Assembly (NCBI GenBank): GCA_009746045.1
Contig: RPFO01000648.1
Location: 246,234-310,233 of the forward strand
Direction of reading: 5' to 3'
Length of the DNA stretch: 64,000 nt
Source of the DNA: Mesostigma viride
Taxonomy: Eukaryota; Streptophyta; Mesostigmatophyceae; Mesostigmatales; Mesostigmataceae
The notes beneath the pieces are model-generated. The model saw only the letters and a program-made list of their open reading frames with translations, was not told the DNA's origin and ran no database searches. Position numbers and translations under genes: made by a program. Of the stretch, positions 56,951 through 64,000 are shown piece after piece. How positions within the stretch are numbered: the stretch's first letter is position 1; each line of letters opens with the position of its first letter.

Positions 56951-57379
56951 CTGCACCTTCCAGTGCAGGACCCAATCAGTCAGGTCGCGCCTTAAGGGCC
57001 GGGCGGGGCAGTCACCAGCGCGACGTTATAACCGGTGGGTACTGTGACCGTTGCGGGTGGTAATTCCGGGGTTGTGGGGCCGTCAGGTCCCCGAATGACG
57101 GACGGGGCTTTCCAGTGCCCGTCCAGGGGTCGCACCGGGGCCGTCAGGTCCCCTCGTGGCGGGGCTTTCAAGCTCCTCACACCGACCTTTGGCTCCTGTC
57201 CAGGTTCCCCCTCAGTGGTGTGGGTGGACCTCCCTATTGCCGCGTGTGGCGATAGTACGGGCGTGTGATTGGTCATGGTCACATGACAGTTTACATTGTG
57301 TTCTTCACCCCATTGTCTTATCGGGTGGGAGCCTTTGGCACCTTGCTTGCCATTGGTAGATTGTTCTATTTGGGACGTC

Positions 57380-57465
57380 GTTGAGTTGGTGACATTTGGT
57401 GACATTTGGCGACATTCGGTGACATTTGGCGACACTCGGTGATCTTTGGCGACTTTTGGCTACTT
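57380..57465 (+). repeat. GGTGACATTTGGCGAC repeat
   Basis: Six to seven short units of (G)GTGACATTTGGCGACA type in the 3' internal region of the LTR element. Confidence 0.75.
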
Positions 57466-57903
57466 TATTGAAAAATATAGCATGGCCTTCATTGGCTCTT
57501 GTGATGAGAATTTGGAGGTTGAGCCACCTGCGTGTGATGTATCACCTCGTGCAGTTACAGTGGTGGTCGTGTCGATGCCTGTATTGACTATCCTCACTTT
57601 GGATGTGTTACGATTCACGTATGTCCGTGGCTAAACTTGTGGTGATCGTGGAGACCTTGGCTCACTGCCCTGTGTCTTGGCCCCTCGCTTCTGTCCTTTG
57701 GGCATGCATCCTTCTTCTGCGTGCCGCGCGGCCAATGGACGGGATCTGAGTTGGGCTTGCCCGATGGACCAGCTTAGTCGTGCAAGCTGGTCCCTGCCCC
57801 ATCGGGACCATAGGTCACTCATGGGTTGCACCATGCGTATACGGAGTCTAGCATGTTCTGGGCGTGGTTGTCGTTGGGCTAGCGGGGCAGCCGACCTCTC
57901 CCC

Positions 57904-57919
57904 AGAGAGGGGGGAGGAG
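57904..57919 (+). other. Polypurine tract
   Basis: AGAGAGGGGGGAGGAG immediately before the 3' LTR, the usual primer site for plus-strand synthesis. Confidence 0.85.
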
Positions 57920-58616
57920 TGTTGCGTCCAAGCCTATTTAATTAGGTTCCTTTAGTGGACAGTTTGGCGCAACAATGTGAAATAGGCGAAGTCTTAGTGT
58001 TCGACTATTTAGGACTATTTGTACAGCCGGTTCATACGGCGTTGTACTTGCTATTCACTGGTTTTGTAGTACTTTCGGTACTTTGGTTTATCTGTAGGTG
58101 CGCAGCATGTCAATGTGCGTGGACCTAGTATAATTCGTTTTGGGTCGTACGGTCAATTCGTGTGAACCGTAGCTCGCCCTAGAGATTTCGGTTGACCATG
58201 CGTCCAAGCAGTGCTGCTTGGCACTGCTTGGCAACGCTGTGAGCCGCCAAGGTTAATAGTGCGTGGGAACGTTCACCATTGTCACCCCCGGAATGAATGA
58301 AATGAATTGAGTTAATCTCTTTCTCTTTCCGGCTGGGTCACGCCCGCGGGTTTAGGAAATGCATGGTCCTGAATTCCTGTCGTAAATGCTACATGTACCT
58401 CGGGAGGCATTAGCCACGCTTCCCTATAGAGGTTGTCTCACCGCAGGCTATAACCGGCCAGGGTCAACTGCGCCAGGTTAATTATGTTAGATTAGTTATC
58501 GTCCATACTAGTCATGGTGTGGATTGCGTAGATTAATTTGGCGACCACTGTTCATAATGGTCTATTATGAATCAGGTGTAGATCTTTCGCAGCCGGCAGT
58601 AAGCCGGGATGTAAAA
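57920..58616 (+). repeat. 3' LTR
   Basis: Starts TGTTGCGTCC. Nearly identical to 50267-50964; differences include a one-base deletion in GGAAATGCATGG and single changes near 57952, 58056, 58187, 58538 and 58601. Confidence 0.93.
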
Positions 58617-58621
58617 CTATG

Positions 58622-59103
58622 ACTTGGAACACTTCCACTACACTGAATATGAGTTCCAGTGTGGTACCCCACGACATGCTTTTGCGATAGCTGTCTTGAG
58701 CACCTAATAATGCGAGCGAGTACTTGCGTACTGTAACTGAAGCAAAAATGATTTGTTGTTGTAAACATCCTTTGTTTTGTGAACGTTTGGCTTTTATTCG
58801 AGGACTTTGGATCAGTATTGAGAAAGCTCTGAGGTTTCCAAGAAGGCGGTACTTGAAACTTGTACTTTGTCAACCGACTGTTAGAAGCCCTTATTGGTCG
58901 TGGCCTGATCCACGTGGGGTTAGTTTGCTGGTCAGTACTACCAAGTCTTAAATGCTCCTTTGGGACTTTAGTGCTTACTACAGATTCAGGATCTCGTGTC
59001 TGGATTCTGCCAGGCTGTGTGTGGTGTTGTTCGATTCTGTTTCGTGTGACTACCTAGGTGGATACGAAGATCTTGTTTAGAATTCCATGATTTTGATTGG
59101 TTC
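58622..59103. other. Spacer after LTR element, no gene recognised
   Basis: The sequence contains AATAATGCGAGCGAGTACTTGCG, repeated at 60533-60555. Nothing else recognised. Confidence 0.3.
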
Positions 59104-59660
59104 TCTTCAGGCTAATTAATTAATTAATTAATTAGACTCGTGCTCCTGCTGGGGAGTCACGGAGCATTGACCCCGATGGATGGATGGGTGGGTGCAAACA
59201 GTCCTACCGGTCTAAGCTATCTACATCAGCTACCTACGACAGCTATCTTTAACAGCATTACTAACTACAACATCTATCTATACAGCACTGGCGTGCCTCC
59301 CACGGGCTTGCACACGCGGGCGCTTCCCCACAGGGGGGGGCTCGTTGTCCTCTATGACCTGGGCCCACTTGGCCTTGTCCATCGTCTTCTTCCAAATCAC
59401 GGAGAGGCCTAGGCCCCCCATGTCCTCTACTAGCTGTTCTTTGAAGGTGCGGGCCTTGCGGCGTCTAACATTAGGGGGCCCGGCCCACGTCAGGAGGTGC
59501 ATGCCGGCCAGGCTGAGCTGGTCGCAGTCCTGCGGGGGGGCCACGTGACGTGTCTACCTGGTTGGTGCGAGCTAGGTGCCCTACGAGCTGCAGGCGCCGC
59601 TGCTTAATGGTGCTGGTGATATATGGCATGCCCTGGTACAAGGCATAGGTTCAGGCTAAG
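59104..59660 (-). mobile_element. LINE 3' end with (TTAA)n tail
   Basis: The tail lies at 59113-59134. The minus strand encodes the C-terminus of a LINE protein: MPYITSTI.. near 59630, LAGMHLLTWAGPPNVRRRKA and WKKTMDKAKWAQVIEDNEPP. The stop is at 59278-59280. The 3' UTR matches 3105-3260. 5'-truncated. Confidence 0.8.
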
Positions 59661-59758
59661 GTTGAGGCATGCTTAACAATATGCATGCACGTCGATATCA
59701 AGGACATGGGGTCGCCATTGTTGACACGTTGGTTTTGATCCATGATGGTATAATTTAA

Positions 59759-60186
59759 CCCGTGTTTTTTTACAACGCGATACATCGCGTTGTAGGGTTA
59801 GAACGCGATGTATCGCGTTGTAATCTGACACGTGGCAAACCTATTAAACATGCGATTTTTGGTCTGAAACTTTCAAGATAGGTCAGAAACATCTCATAGA
59901 ATTCAAGAAAAAATCCTGGTATTTTTGGTATTTTTTTTGTGACAGCTGCAAACAAATATGTACCACTGAAATCAGGCATTTTCGCGGGACGAAGGTGAAG
60001 ACGACGGCGATGGCGGCAGGTAGATCTCGCCAGTTTTCGCGCGAATTTCAGTGGCTGTTGGGTGGCACGACCATGATGATGCGTTCAAAGGTTGATAATT
60101 AGGTTTCTACGAGTTTGTTGAGGTACTGGGGCAAAGGAAACGTAGTTTTTTCCAGTTTCTCACCCAACTTTCATGCGGAAACCTTG
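59759..60186. mobile_element. Partial piggyBac-like element
   Basis: TTAA (59755-59758) then CCCGTGTTTTTTTACAACGC. The whole 430 bp is a nearly exact inverted copy of 30785-31209. The other end is missing; similarity stops after CATGCGGAAACC. Confidence 0.82.
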
Positions 60187-61100
60187 CGGCTTGTCTTTGT
60201 TGTCCATTCACAAGAGCCCTTTGATACTAGACTGCTTTCAGTTCCACAGAAGACGTCTAGGGCACAAGCTTGTCTTTGTGTCTACAAGGGGTGTGGTTCC
60301 CTAAATCACGTGCTGTGAAATCTCCATCTCAACGTTGCGTGGATACTTGAAGATCTGTGACTCAGGAAGGCAACCCAGGTAAAAGATCTTTCATATTTGG
60401 ACTATGGATGATGCTGATGATCATTTTAGTCGTTACACGTACAGAGTCATTCATTTTGTGTGCGCTGTTAAGTTCACGATGCACCTTCGAGTACGGCCAC
60501 GGGTACGCACACGAGTACGGTCTCGTGAACTCAATAATGCGAGCGAGTACTTGCGAACAGCGTCATTCATTTTGTGTTCGCTGTTCACAGCTTTACACAA
60601 TGCGCCTTCGAGTACGGCCACCCAGTGAACAAATGCGAACGTAGGAGAAAACTCTTCATTCAGACTCAGATGCCCAACCAACAAGAATCAGCGAGGGCTG
60701 TCATGATTGTCAATTCGACTGTCCTGAAAAGAGAGAAGTGGCATTCCTGCATGCTTCGCTGGCATCGCAGACGAACTAGGCCAGCGTCCTTGGGAGCTGG
60801 CCTCCATAGTGTGACAGGTATCCAGGTTGTCGACAACCACCCCTCACAATGAGGGCTGGCTGCGCCACATGGACATGACTGCCGTGCAGGACGTCCAATA
60901 ATACCATCCATGCCATCATCAAGCATTCAGGACCTAGTCCATAACTGAACTCCATCCCAGCGTTGGCATCACCAGCCACAGCACGATAGCAAGCCAAGGT
61001 TGGCATCTGGTCCCCCCACGTATGCTGCTACGCTTGCGACCGCGCCAGTTATGCCACGTCCAGTTGTCACAGGGTCATCACTGCTCAACCGAGGGGGCCT
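60187..61100. other. Unassigned region with a duplicated segment
   Basis: GTCATTCATTTTGTGT..GCTGTT followed by GC(A/G)CCTTCGAGTACGGCCAC occurs twice (60446-60498 and 60563-60620). No gene recognised; the open frames are short and featureless. Confidence 0.4.
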
Positions 61101-61312
61101 GAGCGATGACACTCGCCAACAGCCTGCACGGCTCGCTCATCGCTCCGTTTATCAATAACCCATCGGTCAGTCTAAGCGCCATCCACAAGGCCACTCATAT
61201 GGCCGCTGAAATGGCTGATACCATGGCCTATCAAATGCTTGATCACGTGGTCGCTGGTCGGTCACTGTATCGGTCATTGAATCACTCTACCGCTCAGCAG
61301 TCCACCCGTGAG

Positions 61313-61372
61313 CTCATGCTCCACCTATGGCTGACCATCGGTCATGCTCCACCTATGGCTGACCATCGGTCA
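61313..61372 (+). repeat. Direct repeat of about 28 bp downstream of UPF0587 gene
   Basis: ATGCTCCACCTATGGCTGAC plus CATCGGTC occurs twice in tandem, in the region downstream of the minus-strand gene. Confidence 0.8.
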
Positions 61373-61397
61373 CAATACCCGTCACTGCACCGCCCAC

Positions 61398-63524
61398 TCA
61401 TCGGTGCACCACAAACTTATGCTGGACGCCGTACACGCCGACCGAGGCCTGCGCCTTCTCATCGTACTCCGAGAAGTCATCTGACAGGTCCACCTCAAAC
61501 ACCTTCCCCGATTCCACACCCTGCGCGGTGAATCCGTCCCGAGGGTACAACTCCACGGGCTCAATCGCGCCGCGACACTCAAAGGAGACAATGGTCACAA
61601 ACTTGCCCGCCTCGGCGTCCTCGGCCGTGAGGCTGTGCCCTTTAGAAGGCACGTCCAGGATAGATATGTTGCCCTGGCGCTCGCACAGCTTGCACTTCTG
61701 GACCAGGTGCGCGGTGCCGCGGCTGTTGGGGATATCCACGGTCTCCGATCGGGTCAGCGTGCTCACTTTGTCGGACAGGGCGCCGCACTGGGTGCACTTG
61801 ACCTGGAGGGGGGGGGGGGGAGAGGATGATGAGTGGTGTGAGTGTCCATAGTAAGTGTGTGTGCGTGTGTCTATGTGTGTGTCTGTGTGGGGGGGGCATG
61901 TGTGTGACAAGGGACAAGGGACAAGGGACAAGGGACAAGGGACAAGGGACAAGGGACAAGGGACAAGGGACAAGGGACAAGGGACAAGGGACAAGGGACA
62001 AGGGACAAGGGACAAGGGACAAGGGACAAGGGACAAGGGACAAGGGACAAGGGACAAGGGACAAGGGACAAGGGACAAGGGACAAGGGACAAGGGACAAG
62101 GGACAAGGGACAAGGGACAAGGGACAAGGGACAAGGGACAAGGGACAAGGGACAAGGGACAAGGGACAAGGGACAAGGGACAAGGGACAAGGGACAAGGG
62201 ACAAGGGACAAGGGACAAGGGACAAGGGACAAGGGACAAGGGACAAGGGACAAGGGACAAGGGACAAGGGACAAGGGACAAGGGACAAGGGACAAGGGAC
62301 AAGGGACAAGGGACAAGGGACAAGGGACAAGGGACAAGGGACAAGGGACAAGGGACAAGGGACAAGGGACAAGGGACAAGGGACAAGGGACAAGGGACAA
62401 GGGACAAGGGACAAGGGACAAGGGACAAGGGACAAGGGACAAGGGACAAGGGACAAGGGACAAGGGACAAGGGACAAGGGACAAGGGACAAGGGACAAGG
62501 GACAAGGGACAAGGGACAAGGGACAAGGGACAAGGGACAAGGGACAAGGGACAAGGGACAAGGGACAAGGGACAAGGGACAAGGGACAAGGGACAAGGGA
62601 CAAGGGACAAGGGACAAGGGACAAGGGACAAGGGACAAGGGACAAGGGACAAGGGACAAGGGACAAGGGACAAGGGACAAGGGACAAGGGACAAGGGACA
62701 AGGGACAAGGGACAAGGGACAAGGGACAAGGGACAAGGGACAAGGGACAAGGGACAAGGGACAAGGGACAAGGGACAAGGGACAAGGGACAAGGGACAAG
62801 GGACAAGGGACAAGGGACAAGGGACAAGGGACAAGGGACAAGGGACAAGGGACAAGGGACAAGGGACAAGGGACAAGGGACAAGGGACAAGGGACAAGGG
62901 ACAAGGGACAAGGGACAAGGGACAAGGGACAAGGGACAAGGGACAAGGGACAAGGGACAAGGGACAAGGGACAAGGGACAAGGGACAAGGGACAAGGGAC
63001 AAGGGACAAGGGACAAGGGACAAGGGACAAGGGACAAGGGACAAGGGACAAGGGACAAGGGACAAGGGACAAGGGACAAGGGACAAGGGACAAGGGACAA
63101 GGGACAAGGGACAAGGAGAAAGGGACAAGGGGCAAGGAGAGAGGCACAAGTGGTGAGGAATGAGGGGCAGGCACCGAGAAGGCATGCACTTTGTGTGTCC
63201 GTGTGTTTTCGTGCTAAGGAGAGAAACCCACACACAAACACAAATAGAGGGGGGTGTCTGTGTGTGCGCGCACACTTATGTGTGATCGTGTGAGTGCCTG
63301 TGCGAGTGTAACTGTCACAGTAAACTCAGTTAAGTACCAGACAAGAGGAAACTGCAAGTTAACCTTATTTGTGCGCACTCACGCTGTCAGAAAGGAAGCA
63401 GAACATCGGAGAAAAGAATTAGGATGACGGACAGTACCTTGATGATCCAATCGATATCGTCGTTGGGCTTCAGATTCGTCAAATTTTCCAGCTCGGCTTT
63501 CAGCTGCAAATCTAGGATCGGCAT
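61398..63524 (-). CDS. UPF0587/DUF866 CXXC zinc-binding protein (C1orf123/CZIB-like)
   Basis: Exons 63524-63438 (29 codons, MPILDLQLKAELENLTNLKP...) and 61802-61398 (134 codons) are joined at a phase-0 GT-AG intron (donor GTACTG, acceptor CTCCAG), giving 163 aa against about 160 in animal homologues. Two CXXC pairs (CTQC and CKLC), separated by a VQK-preceded beta region, form the presumed zinc site. The conserved FECRG.EPV, GF.A.GVESG and YDEKAQASVGVY segments are all present. The family is conserved across eukaryotes and is a small soluble zinc-binding protein; its cellular role is not well defined. The ATG is chosen by homology to the family N-terminus (LQLKA.LENLTNL). Confidence 0.95.
61803..63437 (-). 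other. Intron of UPF0587 gene
   Basis: 1635 bp, three quarters of it the heptamer array. A poly(C) run (transcript sense, 61808-61820) sits directly before the CTCCAG acceptor. Confidence 0.9.
61903..63115 (+). repeat. (ACAAGGG)n heptamer array, about 172 units
   Basis: About 1.2 kb of seemingly perfect 7-bp repeats, ending in degenerate units (AAGGAGAAAGGG..., 63110-63150). Because 7 is not a multiple of 3 and the unit holds no stop in any frame on either strand, it opens very long false frames on both strands. Confidence 0.97.
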
Positions 63525-64000
63525 TTCCCGCAGCTAATGGGGACCTTCCCACCACAACCAGAAAGTGTACGATATAAATATATTGACACGACCAGGAATC
63601 ACAAAAAGTCAGGGGCCTCGTAGTATTGATATTTTGAGGTTTGATGCAAACTGGCCAGTCTTGCTAAGGCTACCAGTATAGTCGGCGCAGTGCTCGCATC
63701 ACGTGCTCGCGTGTGCGCGGTTCACGGTTCACTGCATGGGCAGCCTCTGCTGCTGGAGCGTTAGTCCACGATCAGAAGTCCTACTTTTTTCTAAAGGCCA
63801 CTTATGCCAGTAATGCCACTTATGCCGCTAATGCCACTTATGACGGATTTTATTATTATTATTACGCCTGCATTTGCGTCTCCACGGTCCACACTTCAGG
63901 TCGAGGTTGTTATGTTGTTGTTGTTGCCCACGCCGCACATGGGCCGGCACTGAGCAGAGATGTTGTTATTTTTCGGGGAAATGGGTATATTTTTCCAGAT
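63525..64000. other. Upstream region of UPF0587 gene
   Basis: Presumed promoter side of the minus-strand gene. It contains CCACTTATGCC(A/G)(G/C)TAATG repeated three times (63800-63845) and short ATT and TTG runs (63850-63925). No further gene seen. Confidence 0.4.

Larger units (their letters stand above)
50267..58616 (+). mobile_element. LTR retrotransposon, non-autonomous (LARD-like)
   Basis: About 8.35 kb bounded by LTRs of about 698 bp that differ at about five substitutions and one indel, and flanked by CTATG (50262-50266 and 58617-58621). PBS-like TGGTATCGGAGG follows the 5' LTR (one mismatch to the initiator-Met tRNA pattern). A polypurine tract precedes the 3' LTR. The internal 6.9 kb, including the later hAT insertion, shows no protease, integrase, RT or RNase H. 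It consists of degenerate tandem repeats, a GT microsatellite and one possible gag-like frame. It must depend on proteins from another element. Confidence 0.93.

Noticed and set aside
61903-63115. Interstitial telomere repeat
   Set aside because: The ACAAGGG unit is 7 bp, but the plant and algal telomere repeats are TTTAGGG and TTTTAGGG; the motif does not match in either strand.
61826-63275. Very long frames (430-625 codons) on both strands
   Set aside because: They are produced by the (ACAAGGG)n heptamer, which has no stop in any frame. Only the last 134 codons of the minus-strand frame (61802-61398) are real, as exon 2 of the UPF0587 gene.

Overview
The window is nuclear DNA of a eukaryote, most likely a green alga (chlorophyte). 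The evidence is spliced genes with GT-AG introns, an intact beta-tubulin gene, a long octotricopeptide-like (OPR) plus RAP protein of the type expanded in green algae, and a dense, varied load of LINE, LTR, hAT, TTAA-specific and pogo-like elements. I cannot name the species from sequence alone.

Four host genes are well supported. (1) 637-2303 (+): a two-exon cytosolic-type sulfotransferase of 305 aa. (2) 24945-10683 (-): a seven-exon OPR/RAP-domain protein of about 1416 aa, probably an organellar RNA-metabolism factor; its introns carry several minisatellites and a pogo-like MITE. (3) 27584-29108 (+): a 444-aa beta-tubulin whose start codon is split by an intron after the A. (4) 63524-61398 (-): a two-exon homologue of the CXXC zinc-binding protein family UPF0587/DUF866 (human C1orf123/CZIB). 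Its intron contains about 1.2 kb of a pure 7-bp repeat. I see no operon or shared pathway; these are separate genes in repeat-rich DNA. The OPR/RAP gene and the tubulin gene are divergent across about 2.6 kb.

Layout. 1-2.4 kb sulfotransferase. 2.4-9.7 kb LINE debris and two TTAA-flanked DNA transposons, one inserted in a LINE reverse transcriptase, the other encoding a PHD finger. 9.7-10.7 kb short tandem repeats. 10.7-25 kb OPR/RAP gene. 25.8-27 kb a (CAA)n array and a pogo-like element. 27.5-29.2 kb beta-tubulin. 29.5-31.2 kb piggyBac-like element. 31.8-50.2 kb a patchwork of LINE reverse-transcriptase fragments and at least five copies of an ORF1-only LINE-like element. This patchwork includes a three-level nest: a hAT inside an ORF1 element inside a TTAA transposon. 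50.3-58.6 kb a young LTR retrotransposon with no visible pol, itself carrying a hAT insertion. 59.1-60.2 kb LINE and piggyBac-like fragments. 61.4-63.5 kb the UPF0587 gene.

The most interesting material is the transposon biology: an apparently non-autonomous ORF1-only LINE-like family with (TTAA)n tails and repeated 5' units, the PHD-finger TTAA transposons with a palindromic end, and about 30-bp 'tail-only' insertions flanked by target duplications. Superfamily names rest on termini and target-site duplications read by eye, not on database searches.
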